Assembly: GCF_018294505.1 (NCBI RefSeq)
Contig: NC_057796.1
Location: 189,933,597-189,997,596, forward strand
DNA from: Triticum aestivum
Lineage: Eukaryota; Streptophyta; Magnoliopsida; Poales; Poaceae
Length of the DNA stretch: 64,000 bases
Direction of reading: 5' to 3'
The translations under genes and the position numbers were made by a program. Shown here one piece after another: positions 23,761 through 35,214 of this stretch. How positions within the stretch are numbered: position 1 is the stretch's first letter; each line of letters starts with the position of its first letter. The notes under the pieces are model-generated. The model did no database searches. It was not told the DNA's origin and saw nothing but the letters and a program-made list of their open reading frames with translations.

Positions 23761-25014
23761 AACGTAATTTCGCCCTAATTTAATTGCTGCTATTCAAAAT
23801 TGTACCTAATTTAAACTTGGTAGTAGGCTATAGCTTTATTCATATCCATCAAGTTCAAACAACCAATGCATTATTCGATTCACAGGTATATATGTTTAAG
23901 AATTACATAAGCACCAAATAAAGAATGATGTTCCAGGGTTCTATACTTGTACTATTACAGATGGTAAAGAAAGAGGCGACACACATTCAAGTTGTTGAAC
24001 ATAGTCAAGCGGAATGGCCCTATTGTGCCCTCCTGGATGCAGAAGGCATGCAGGACTCTAGTCCAACCCCTTGTGATAGCTAGCCGCCAATCATGTAGTT
24101 TGATAGGTAATCTTGAGTATACTGCTTCAGGATCCACTTCAAAAGAAAAAAGATTCAGATATTGTCATGTAACACAACTCATTACGGGGTTCTTACTTAC
24201 CATCCTGCAGTTCACTGTTGTCTTGAATAAAGTGTAAACAAATAGTTCGATTGACATCTTTTGACCCATTTTAATAACAATCTTTACCAGTTTCCTCACT
24301 TGATGCTGGTTCATGAATATCTCATTGCCCCATACGCAAAAAGGGTCGAAGTGTGGATCTTTGGCAATGATATATTTACCTAAAAGCACCAAGTTAATAT
24401 TAGAAGCTAAACAACAATTGAAAAATGATGTAGTACAACACTCCATCCGTCCCATTATATAAGATTTTATTACATGTATATCTAGACATCATCAGAACAT
24501 TAAGGTAACACTCTTCCTTGATGCTATGTAGCCTGGGATGGCATATTTAGTCATTCAGTACAATGCATGTTAATAAACAACAACTAAAAAACGAAAAGGC
24601 ATGTTAACTGCAATATCCTTAACAGCAACCAAATATCGTAATTCATAGTGGTATTGTTGAAACTGTTATTGATGATATTGAACTGCAAGGCAAATAGTTG
24701 CACATATAGACCATCACATTGTGAAGAACTGAAATAAACAAGTCATAAGGACATCTCTAGGCAATCCTTAAAAAGTTAAAGGACTAAAACCCTTAGTATA
24801 TATATATACTCCAGCAATTTTTGGCCTTTTCTAGTCGATCCCCTAAACTTATGGTTGTAAACATCAATTTGATCAAGTTCAAAGCAGGTTCAACCGAAAG
24901 TAGCATGCATTCAAACATAAACATAGATAGTTTTGCATAAATGAACATAAACATAAATTTAAACTAAGGTAAACTACTTTTGGTCGAAGTAGAGGTCGTG
25001 CCAATCCTTCCTCG
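23761..25014. other. AT-rich non-coding interval downstream of the AP2/ERF ORF
   Basis: No ORF of note on either strand. It includes a short MITE-like sequence at 24441-24490 ('ctccatccgtcccattatataag') with only one end visible. It probably contains the 3' untranslated region of the minus-strand AP2/ERF gene; no clear intron or poly(A) signal could be assigned. Confidence 0.4.
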
Positions 25015-25809
25015 TCATCTACAGTGTGCCGCGAGCCGGGTCCGGGCCAATACCATCATCGGGGTCGTTGGGGAAGGCACTCCTCCACTCGTCGACTCGA
25101 TCTCCTCGTCCTCGGGGCCCACCTCGACGCCCTCCACGCCGCCGTCGCCGCCGCCTTCGACCTCGTCATCAGAGGAGAGTGCGCTAACCTCGCCGCCCTC
25201 CACGCCGCCGTCCTGGCCGCCTTCGACCTCGTCATCAGAGGAGAGAGCGATAACCTCGCCGCCCTCCGTGCCGGCAAAGATCGCCCGCTCCGCCTCCATG
25301 AGCTCCGGGTGCTGTCGGCGGAGCTCTTGCATGTAGGCCTCGTCGACGGCCTCGGCCTCGAGGCGCTCCCACACCTCGCGGTCCTCCCGCACCATAGCCG
25401 AGCTCACCACCCCTGGCTCTGGCAGAACGAGGTGGACCGGACGTGTGCCGAAGGGGAAATTGAGCCTAGCCGGCGCGCCGCGGTAGCGGACCTGCCATCG
25501 GTTGTACTCCATGGCCGCGAGCTCGGCCGTATGGAAGCTACCGAGCCACCGGCGGGTGTGGGTCTCTCGATCTGTAATCTCGGCGACCCACGTCCCCCAC
25601 TGCCGCTGCCGGACACCGAGGTAGGACTTCGTCGGCTGCCGGGTCAGAGGGAGGACGGGGAAGTCCTCGAACCGGCGTAGGGGCGCGGCGGCGGGCGGAT
25701 TGGGGGACCGGCGACGACGGATCGGGCCCGCGGAGGACGACGGGGACACCTCGGCGGCCACCTCACCGACGTCGGGCGACAAGGCCGCGATAAACCTCTT
25801 TTTGGCCAT
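25015..25809 (-). CDS. AP2/ERF-domain protein (264 aa), transposon-borne
   Basis: Uninterrupted ORF read leftward from ATG at 25809. Residues 62-120 form an AP2/ERF DNA-binding domain: SYLGVRQRQWGTWVAEI, then RRWLGSF, then AELAAMEYNRW and ARLNFPF, matching the family's YRGVRxRxWGxWxAEI / WLGxF / A..AYD / NFP landmarks. The N-terminus is basic (RRRR at 31-34). Residues about 183-235 hold two imperfect 23-residue repeats centred on ALSSDDEVEGG, acidic with casein-kinase-II-like sites. ERF proteins normally act as nuclear transcription factors. The domain has unusual residues (Y-L for Y-R at the start, NRW for the usual AYD-type segment), so target specificity cannot be predicted. It lies inside CACTA unit 2, and AP2-like ORFs are known to recur in Triticeae transposons, so it may be element-encoded rather than a host gene. 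Confidence 0.75.
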   Translation of the reverse strand: MAKKRFIAALSPDVGEVAAEVSPSSSAGPIRRRRSPNPPAAAPLRRFEDFPVLPLTRQPTKSYLGVRQRQWGTWVAEITDRETHTRRWLGSFHTAELAAMEYNRWQVRYRGAPARLNFPFGTRPVHLVLPEPGVVSSAMVREDREVWERLEAEAVDEAYMQELRRQHPELMEAERAIFAGTEGGEVIALSSDDEVEGGQDGGVEGGEVSALSSDDEVEGGGDGGVEGVEVGPEDEEIESTSGGVPSPTTPMMVLARTRLAAHCR

Positions 25810-26504
25810 TGGCTCCTCGAGCTCCCCAGCACATAGGCAGAGGTTGAGGATGGAGGCGCCGGCGATGGCGGCGACCTACCAATGGTTTCGAGGGTTGTGT
25901 GTGTCTGTGTGAGCGGAGGTTTTGGGGTGTGTGTGTGGAGGGGGGGCAAGGTTGTGTTTGAGGAAATACTGCGGCAACTGAAAATTTTACTAGGCGGGTG
26001 TAACAAGGCGGGGCTACTGAAAATTTGGATAAAGGGCGAGCAAATATTTTTGAGATTGCGAGGGAAGCAGAGGCGGGAGTAAAATTCCGGGGCTACGGAA
26101 AATTTGAATCAAGGGACTGAAGCAGAGCGGGAGTAACAGACATCGCGCACGGTCCGGACATACTATTCGTGTGCTATCAAACATTAAAACCTTCCAGGCG
26201 GTAGATACTTTCGAGATTGCGAGGGATGCAGAGGCGGGAGTTTTTGGGTAGTGAGCTAGTGTGCTTTACACGCCGGTTGTGGACTGTAGCTGACGTACCT
26301 TCTCGCGTAAGCCATAGGCGTACTATACATTAACGGTGCTCCAAGATATTTTGTACTACATCTCACACAATGGTGATAATAAACTGTGTGGGATCTACTT
26401 GATTTGAATTACAAAATGGGGTCACAGCGGCAATGGACGCTGTTTGAATTGCTAGACCTTTTATCTGCAGTGAACATGCAACTATATGTGTGTCGTAAAA
26501 GGAT
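25810..26504. other. upstream region of the AP2/ERF ORF
   Basis: GC-rich near the start codon, then imperfect direct repeats of 'gattgcgaggga.gcagaggcgggagt' (26053 and 26216 regions) and 'ctactgaaaatttg'. It could contain the promoter of the minus-strand gene; no TATA box could be chosen with confidence. Confidence 0.4.
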
Positions 26505-29500
26505 TGGAATTATTCAGGGTTCGTTTCGACATTTTATACATTAAACTGGTTTTCTAGCCATTTCACGTGCACAATTCAAAATTAAAAGACATGCACATGC
26601 TCCCGTGCATACAAATTGGTTGAAAAATCAAATATGTGTCCTACAGTGCATGCTTAGGTCCCATGCGAGAAATAGGAATGAATTTTTCAGGGTTTGTTTG
26701 GCCTTTTTTATACATTAACTGGGTTTTCTAGGCAATTTATGTGCATAATTCAAATTGGAACTACAAGCACATGCTCCAATGCACCAAAGTTGGTTGAAAA
26801 ATCACATGTGTGTCGTTGGGTGAATTTCTAGGTCCCATGCAAGAGATGGGAATGAATTTCAAACACCATAGCACTATTGATTACCGGGAAAACGTTGAGA
26901 TACCTGGTTTTTAAATTCTAGTAAATCCAAAACTCGTCTGAAATTCATGAAACTTGGCATGCTATCATTGAGCAGCATCAACATGCCATGGTGAAAATTT
27001 TGTCCCATTTGGGGCAGGTTTGGGTATAAGCTTCTCACAAACCAGAGCTTGTCACAACAAGCATGATGGTTTCGATAGGGAATGTACCACCTTTGGGGAC
27101 GGGATGATATCCGTTGCCTCTTATTGCTTTCAAAAAATTTCTAGTGTCAACATAGAACAACAGGAGTGTTGTGTTTAATATTGGAATTTTTCGGGGTTCG
27201 TTTGGCCTTTTTAATACATTAACTGGGTTTTCTAGGCATTTTATGTGCATAATTCAAATTTGAACTACAAGCACAAGCTCCAATGCACTAAAGTTGGTTG
27301 AAAAATCACATGTGTGTCCTTGGGTGAGTTTATAGGTCCCATGCAAGAGATTGGAATGAAATTCAAACACCAGGGCACTGTTGATTGCCGGCAAAACGTT
27401 GAGATGCCTGGTTTTTAAATTCTAGTAAATCCAAAACTCGTCTGAAATTCATGAAACTTGGCATGCTATCATGGAGCGGCATCAACATGCCGTGGTAAAA
27501 AATTTGTCCCTTTGGGGCAGGTTCGGGTATAAGCTTCTCACAAACAAGAGCTTCTCACAACAAGCATGATGGTTTCGATAGGGAACGTCCCACCTTTGGG
27601 GACGAAACGATATGCATTACCTCTTATTGCTTTAAATTTTTTCTTGTGTCAACATAGAACAATAGGAGTGTTGTGTCAATTTTTGGGATTTTTCAGGGTT
27701 CGTATGGATATTTTTATGCACTAACTGAGTTTTCAATGGATTTATGTGCATAATTCAAATTTGAACTACATGCACATGCTCTAGTGCATATAAATTGGTT
27801 GAAAAATCACATCTGTGTCCTTGGGTGCATGCTTAGGTCCCATGCAAGAAATGGGAATGAATTTCAAACACCATGGCATCGTTGATTGCCGCAAAACATT
27901 GAGATGCCTGGTTTTTAAATTCTAGTAAATCCAAAACTCGTCTGAAAATTCATGAAACTTGGCATGCTATCATGGAGCAGCATAAACATGCCATGGTAAA
28001 AAAATTGTCCCATTTGGGCCAGGTTTGGGTATATGCTTCTCACAAACCGGAGCTTCTCACAACAAGCCTGATGGATTCGGTAGGGAACGTACGTCCCACC
28101 TTCCGGGACGAAACGATATCCATTGCCTCTTATTGCTTTCAAAAAATTTCTCGTGTTAATATAGAACAACAGGAGTGTTGTCTCAATTTTTCGGATTTTC
28201 GGGGTTCGTTTGGACATTCTTATGCATTAACTGAGTTTTCTAGGCATTTTATGTGCATAATTCAAATTTGAACTACACGCACATGCTCCAGTGCATATAA
28301 ATTGGTTGAAAAATCACATGTGTGTCCTTGGGTGCATGCTTAGGTCCCATGCAAGAGACGAGAATGAATTTCAAACACCAGGGCATTGTTGATTGCCGGC
28401 AAAACGTTAAGATACCTAGTTTTTAAATTATAGTAAATCCAAAACTCGTCTGAAATTCATAAAACTTGGCATGCTATCATTGAGCAGCATCAACATGCCG
28501 TGGTGAAAATTTTGTCGCATTTGGGACAGGTTTGGGTATAAGCTTCTCACAACAAGCATGATGGTTTGGATAGGGAACGTACCACCTTTGGGGACGGGAC
28601 GATATATCGTGCCTCTTATTGCTTTCAAAAAATTTCTAGTGTCAACATAGAACAACAGGAGTATTGTGTTTAATCTTGGAATTTTTGGGGTTCGTTTGGC
28701 CTTTTTTATACATTAACTGGGTTTTCTAGGCATATTATTTGCATAATTCAAATTTGAACTACAAGCACATGCTCCAATGCACTAAAGTTGGTTGAAAAAT
28801 CACATGTGTGTCCTTGGGTGAGTTTCTAGGTGCCATGCAAGAGATGGGAATGAAATTCAAACACCAAGGCACTGTTGATTGCCGCCAAAACGTTGAGATG
28901 CCTGGTTTTTAAATTCTAGTAAATCCAAAACTCGTCTGAAATTCATGAAACTTGGCATGCTATCATGGAGCGGCATCAACATGCCGTGGTAAAAAATTTG
29001 TCCCATTTGGGGCAGGTTCGGGTATAAGCTTCTCACAAACAAGAGCTTCTCACAACAAGCATGATGGTTTCGATAGGGAACGTCCCACCTTTGGGGACGA
29101 AACGATATGCATTGCCTCTTATTGCTTTCAAAATTTTCTCGTGTCAACATAGAACAATGGGAGTGTTGTGTCAATTTTTGGGATTTTTCGGGGTTCGTAT
29201 GTATATTTTTATGCACTAACTGAGTTTTCAATGGATTTATGTGCATAATTCAAATTTGAACTACATGCACATGCTCTAGTGCATATAAATTGGTTGAAAA
29301 ATCACATCTGTGTCCTTGGGTGCATGCTTAGGTCCCATGCAAGAAATGGGAATGAATTTCAAACACCATGGCATCGTTGATTGCCGCCAAACATTGAGAT
29401 GCCTGGTTTTTAAATTCTAGTAAATCCAAAACTCGTCTGAAAATTCATGAAACTTGGCATGCTATCATGGAGCAGCATAAACATGCCATGGTAAAAAAAT

Positions 29501-31904
29501 TGTCCTATTTGGGCCAGGTTTGGGTATATGCTTCTCACAATCCGGAGCTTCTCACAACAAGCCTGATGGATTCGGTAGGGAACGTACGTCCCACCTTTCG
29601 GGACGAAACGATATCCATTGCCTCTTATTGCTTTCAAAAAAATTCTCGTGTCAATATAGAACAACAGGAGTGTTGTCTCAATTTTTCGGATTTTCGGGGT
29701 TCGTTTGGACATTCTTATGCATTAACTGAGTTTTCTAGGCATTTTATGTGCATAATTCAAATTTGAACTACACGCACATGCTCCAGTGCATATAAATTAG
29801 TTGAAAAATCACATGTGTGTCCTTGGGTGCATGCTTAGGTCCCATGCAAGAGACGAGAATGAATTTCAAACACCGGGGCATTGTTGATTTCCGGCAAAAC
29901 GTCAAGATACCGAGTTTTTAAATTGTAGTAAATCCAAAACTCGTCTGAAATTCATGAAACTTGGCATGCTATCATTGAGCAGCATCAACATGCCGTGGTG
30001 AAAATTTTGTCGCATTTGGGGCAGGTTTGGGTATAAGCTTCTCACAACAAGCATGATGGTTTGGATAGGGAATGTACCACCTTTGGGGACGGGACGATAT
30101 ATCTTGCCTCTTATTGCTTTCAAAAAATTTCTAGTGTCAACATAGAACAACAGGAGTGTTGTGTTTAATCTTGGAATTTTTGGGGTTCGTTTTGGCCTTT
30201 TTTATACATTAACTGGGTTTTCTAGGCATATTATTTGCATAATTCAAATTTGAACTACAAGCACATGCTCCAATGCACTAAAGTTGGTTGAAAAATCACA
30301 TGTGTGTCCTTGGGTGAGTTTCTAGGTGCCATGCAAGAGATGGGAATGAAATTCAAACACCAAGGCACTATTGATTGCCGGCAAAACGTTGAGATGCCTG
30401 GTTTTTAAATTCTAGTAAATCCAAAACTGGTCTGAAATTCATGAAACTTGGCATGCTATCATGGAGCGGCATCAACATTCCGTGGTAAAAATTTTGTCCC
30501 ATTTGGGGCAAGTTCGGGTATAAGTTTCTCACAAACCAGAGCTTCTCACAACAAGCATTATGGTTTCGATAGGGAATGTCCCACCTTTGGGGACGAAACG
30601 ATATGCATTGCCTCTTATTGCTTTCAAATATTTTCTCGTGTCAACATAGAACAACAGGAGTGTTGTGTCAATTTTTGGGATTTTTCGCGGTTCGTATGGA
30701 CATTTTTATGCACTAACTGAGTTTTCAATGGATTTATGTGCATAATTTGAATTTGAACTACATGCACATGCTCTAGTGCATATAAATTGGTTGAAAAATC
30801 AAATCTGTGTCCTTGGGTGCATGCTTAGGTCCCATGCAAGAAATGGGAATGAATTTCAAACACCATGGCACCGTTGATTGCCGCAAAACATTGAGATGCC
30901 TGGTTTTTAAATTCTAGTAAATCCAAAACTCATCTGAAAATTCATGAAACTTCGTATGCTATCATGGAGCGGCATAAATATGCCCTGGTAAAAAAATTGT
31001 CCCATTTGGGCCAGGTTTGGGTATATGCTTCTCACAAACCGGAGCTTCTCACAACAAGCCTGATGGTTTCGGTAGGGAACGTACGTCCCACCTTTGGGGA
31101 TGAAAGGATATCCATTGCCTCTTATTGCTTTCAAAAAATTTCTCGTGTCAACATAGAACAACAAGAGTGTTGTGTCAATTTTTCGGATTTTCCGGGGTTC
31201 GTTTGGACATTTTTATGCATTAACTGAGTTTTCTAGGCATTTTATGTGCATAATTCAAATTTGAACTACATGCACACGCTCTAGTGCGTATAAATTGGTT
31301 TAAAAATCACATGTGTGTCCTTGGGTGCATGCTTAAGTCCCATGCAAGAGATGGGAATGAATTTCAAACACCAGGGCACTGTTGATTGCCGGCAAAACGT
31401 TAAGATGCCTGGTTTTTAAATTCTAGTAAATCCAAAACTCGTCGGAAATTCATGAAACTTGGCATGCTATCATGGAGCGGCATCAACATGCCGTGGTAAA
31501 AAAATTGTCCCATTTGGGCAGGTTCGGGTATATGCTTCTCACAAACCAGAGCTTTTCACAACAAGGATGATGGTTTCGATAGGGAACGTCCCACCTTTGG
31601 GGACGAAACGATATCCATTGCCTCATATTGCTTTAAAAAAAATCTCGTGTCAACATAGAACAACATTAGTGTTGTGTCAATTTTTGGGATTTTCGGGGTT
31701 CGTATGGACATTTTTATGCATTAACTGAGTTTTCAATGCATTTATGTGCATAATTCAAATTTGAACTACATGCACATGCTCCAGTGCATATAATTGGTTG
31801 AAACATCAAATTTGTGTCCTTGGGTGCATGCTTAGGTCCCATGCAAGAAATGGGAATGAATTTCAAACACCAAGGCACCGTTGATTGTCGGCAAAACATT
31901 GAGA
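26505..31904 (+). repeat. ~500-bp tandem repeat array with trimeric higher-order structure (~1.495 kb)
   Basis: Ten full monomers plus partial units. The anchor 'ggcatgctatca' occurs at 26956, 27460, 27961, 28468, 28954, 29456, 29963, 30450, 30953 (mutated) and 31461: spacings 504, 501, 507, 486, 502, 507, 487, 503 and 508 bp. Three monomer types alternate (B: cattgagcagc; C: catggagcggc; A: catggagcagcataaac or a close variant). Same-type units are 1494-1497 bp apart, except the first B pair (1512), and far more alike than neighbours. Each monomer carries 'ggttgaaaaatcacatgtgtgtcc' and 'ggtcccatgcaagagatgggaatgaa'-type segments. The first unit is truncated; the last is C-like. The array ends where 'gcaaaacattgagatg' passes into unique sequence. 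Confidence 0.95.
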
Positions 31905-32364
31905 TGGAATGGCACCCGACATGCTGTGGCATTTTTCATGTCCATTTTGAGAGAAGGCGCACTCGAATAATGATAGCCAACAAAGGCATTTTGAAAAAAC
32001 AGGCGCACTAGAATTCAAACCGTGTGCGTTCTGTTAACCATTCACGTGACGCCACGTGTCTTGGTTTTAATGGCTGTAGGAGGTGCCGTGCGGACAGCTG
32101 CTTGACCTTGACTGAACGGGAGGCGTGCGAGCGCAGTCTGATGCATAAGCTGACCGAGAGGCATGCAAGCTGTCCTCCAATGTGCAGGCTCATGGGGAAG
32201 CGTGCGAGCTTTACGCTGCGCAGGCTCACTTGGAAGCGAGCCCCTTTGACTTCCATGGCCGCCCGCCTTCCTCTCCATTAATGGCGCCTGAGCCACTGTT
32301 TAATACGGGCGGCCTCACTGTTCGCCTCCCATTCCCCTCCCACCCGCAGACCTCCACCAACGCC

Positions 32365-32850
32365 ATGGCGCAGAACGATCATCTGCCACTAGTCTTCAAG
32401 TTTGGTGAAGTCGACTCTGAGCCAGAGGAGAAAGAAAATAAGGAGGAATGGATCCTCATGGACATGGCCCAGAATGAGCTGGGCGCAGCGGTGGCTGCCC
32501 CCGCTCCCATCCCAGCTCCCATCCCTGCGCCAGCGACCATCCTCATAGCATTGACGGGCTGGTCGCCGAGCACTATCGCAAAGCTGGGAGCCACGGGCCT
32601 CAGCGAGGTCTCAGCGGACCCGCGTGAGCTCGTGTACATGCAAGCGCCAGTGCCCGTGCCTGTGCGCGCCCCTCCACCCACCGTGGCACCGGCCCCCGTG
32701 CGTTTGGTTGCGCCCGTGCCCGTGCCCGTGCGCGCGCCCCCCTCAGTGGCATGGGACGATTCTGTCGACCGCTACCTCTCAGCGGCGCCAGTTGCCGTCC
32801 TCCCGCGCCCCGCCCATCGATTGCGCGATGACATGATGTTTGATTTATAA
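32365..32850 (+). CDS. Pro/Ala/Val-rich protein of unknown function (161 aa; in-frame stop followed by 32 more open codons)
   Basis: I do not recognise a domain. The ATG at 32365 (context CGCCATGG) is preferred over one at 32182 because the N-terminus MAQNDHLPLVFKFGE then reads like a real start, followed by an acidic stretch (EPEEKENKEEW). The middle is made of PAPIPAP and PVPVPVRAPP repeats; the C-terminus is DRYLSAAPVAV...DDMMFDL. Immediately after the TAA at 32848 the same frame stays open (VKNILCYLEDFNNGVPEDD... ending in an arginine-rich IHRRRRK-like tail) to a TAG at 32947. This suggests a longer ancestral protein of about 194 residues now truncated, or stop readthrough. It sits between the repeat array and the F-box relic inside CACTA unit 2. 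Confidence 0.5.
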   Translation: MAQNDHLPLVFKFGEVDSEPEEKENKEEWILMDMAQNELGAAVAAPAPIPAPIPAPATILIALTGWSPSTIAKLGATGLSEVSADPRELVYMQAPVPVPVRAPPPTVAPAPVRLVAPVPVPVRAPPSVAWDDSVDRYLSAAPVAVLPRPAHRLRDDMMFDL

Positions 32851-32949
32851 GTGAAGAACATTTTGTGCTACCTTGAAGACTTCAACAACGGCGTCCCGGA
32901 GGACGACAACGACGGCGCGACACGCCGCATCCACCGCCGCCGAAAATAG

Positions 32950-33671
32950 TTTTTTGGGGTTTAATGTTGTATCTCGAATTCTCGATCATATGAATATAAA
33001 TTTGCAGTGTGACTGAATGAAAGATATGGTTTGAGCGAACTTGCATTTTTCTCTCTTAATGTACGGACTTATCAAGCGATTTTCTTTTGAAAAAATGTCA
33101 ATGGTTTTTAAATATAAAACACTGATCGCAAACGTTTTAGTTAGAACACCTGGATGCAAACCGACAGCTTCCCCGGGAAGCCAAGGGAAAATGTGCCGAG
33201 CAGGATTTCTGCATCCCTTCAACGCAAATGGTTGTTTTGCATGACCCGTGTGCAACTACATACAAACAATTGGGTAAGATTTGCATATCTGTCATTTTGG
33301 GTATGTTGCCATTTGTCAAACTGGAAAGATTGACATTTTTTTATCTAGTAACATTGCCATTTGTAAACCTTGTAACACTGCGATTTGTCAAAATATGCAG
33401 CTAAAATCACTAGCACTATCTAATTTTTGCAACTAAAATCACTAGCACTGTTCATATGGACACCACTAGCAGGCGTGAGTTGATGGACGCATATGTAAAT
33501 GTACCATTGATTACATACAACAAGTCATCAGCCCACAACGACAACGAGGATACACGTTGGATTATAGATCATTTCCAACAAAACATTCTAGTAAAGTTTT
33601 TCTCACACAACAAATAACAAACGATGATATGAACTTCAGCTCAACCACTCGTCGGCTTTGGAAACGCTTGC
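32950..33671. other. non-coding interval inside CACTA unit 2
   Basis: No supported gene. It shows small imperfect repeats ('gccatttgtcaaac', 'gcatttgtaaacc', 'gcgatttgtcaaa' near 33308-33380, and 'aactaaaatcactagcact' twice near 33402-33450). Confidence 0.4.
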
Positions 33672-35044
33672 TTAGAACCAGAAGTGATTCTCTGGGAAGG
33701 GCCAGCTACTGTCAATCTCGAGACCAACGCAGGACTGATCATCCAGGCTGAAGCGGCCTATGTCAGGACCCATATTGGGATGGTAGGGAAGCATAGAAAT
33801 GTCCGAGGTATAGATACAGTTGCTTCTCATAAATGGTAGTAACTTTGTGTCAACAACAGCTGGATCGCCTTCCACCATCATTGGATAGTTTTGTCCAAGG
33901 AAGAGCGAGTTTCCTCCAAGACTTTCAATATTGAACCAGGGAGAAGGTGTTGGCGCTAGTACACTAGTATCCACCCCGAATACCCTACAACGGATGTGGA
34001 ATAGATCCAGAGAGTGCGACCATGCGAGACAACACCTGCTTCCTTAGTAACATATGTAGTGCCCTGTATACAGACAAGAAGAGGTGATCCATCGGAATAA
34101 GTTGCCAGGCGCCACTGAGTATATGGGTCCTGCTCGTCCTCATGCTCATGATCATCAGCATCGTCATCTCCCCCTTGGTTATAAAAAATTTCAAGTATAG
34201 GTGGTGGACTGTTCACAGGACCTTGGAAACACAAGAAGGTTAATTAATTAGTAAAGGGAAACTAGCTAACCCGCATGCATGTGGATGAAACAATTATAAT
34301 TACGGTGGAAGACAAACGTATTGAAAGCATGATGATTCCATGCAAAAACAGTGCCACGAGTGGTGGCAGCAAAAACAAGACCCTCATATTGAATTGCGTC
34401 ACAGTACTCATTCGTGTACAGAAATTGATTTTTGAGCAATATCCATCGAGGCGTGGAAGTAAGGAAGGCAACAAGCTTGTTGAAGATAGCAACAACTTCA
34501 TAGTTCATGTAATCCCAAGGGCGGTTGGGAACTCGACAAATTTCTATCTTCCATAGACGACAGTCACCATAATCATAATTGAACTGACGTAGAATACCGG
34601 TGTACTCAACCTCTGGGCAGTCGTCTAAGATTTTTGGAAGTGGAACCTGGTGACGAGTGTACACATTCACAAGTTCCCCCTCACAGTTGTACCCAATATA
34701 AACAACCCAATCTCCATTTGCGCCTGCCCAAAACTTGCCCTCAAGCGATGGCATCTTAACATCATACGTATCATTATCAAGGGGCATCAACTTGCACAAG
34801 GCGAGGCTTCCCTCGTCCCGGCGCCAGTCAGCAGGGTCACGGCGAAGAATTAGGGGAGATCAAACCGCTCCTAGACCCTTGGGTTCCTTGTAATGATGTT
34901 ATTAGTTGAGTCAAGAATGGTCTTGAACGAACCTGCCATGCTAGCCGAGGTGATGACGTCGCACCGATCAATGAGTTCCTCCACCACGTCATCTTTCAGA
35001 TCGGGGCAAGAATAACGGGGTCGTTTCTGACCTGTTACCTCCAT
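33672..35044 (-). pseudogene. F-box / DUF295 (KIB1-4 beta-propeller) gene relic inside CACTA unit 2
   Basis: Read leftward from ATG 35044. The F-box-like start is CPDLKDDVVEELIDRCD. Then a frame break (34870-34940) before LILRRDPADWRRDE, and the propeller region with GKFWAGANGDWVVYI, KIEICRVPN, YEVVAIFNKL and FAATTRGTVFAW. An intron (about 34310-34220) precedes GPVNSPPPI and a DE-rich segment. After another frame break comes the DUF295 C-terminus SLGGNSLFLGQNYP and GRFSLDDQS. F-box proteins recruit targets to SCF ubiquitin ligases; DUF295 proteins are a large, fast-evolving grass family. Two frame breaks make this a pseudogene. The location between the array and the CACTA right end suggests gene capture by the transposon. 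Confidence 0.8.
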
Positions 35045-35214
35045 GGATAAGATGATCGAACAATGGCAGAAGGAAGGGTGAAGGAAAATGGAGGAAGGAA
35101 GAGCATGCAACAGTAGTTCCAAATCGAGAGGGAAAGGCGAAGAGGCGGTGGATGGTTGCTACGGTACACGAAGAGGCGCCTGGGGAGCGAACGGTTGCCA
35201 CAGAGGTCACACAC

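Noticed and set aside
24436..24500. Stowaway-like end 'ctccatccgtcccattatataag'
   Set aside because: Only one end could be found and no TA-bounded partner; too weak to call a complete element.
26505..31904. Regular direct repeats considered as a CRISPR array
   Set aside because: Units are ~500 bp with no short-repeat/spacer structure, in a plant genome; it is a tandem satellite-like array.
32042..32296. 84-85-codon ORFs on both strands upstream of the Pro/Ala-rich ORF
   Set aside because: Overlapping antisense frames with no domain; more likely 5' untranslated region of the ORF starting at 32365.
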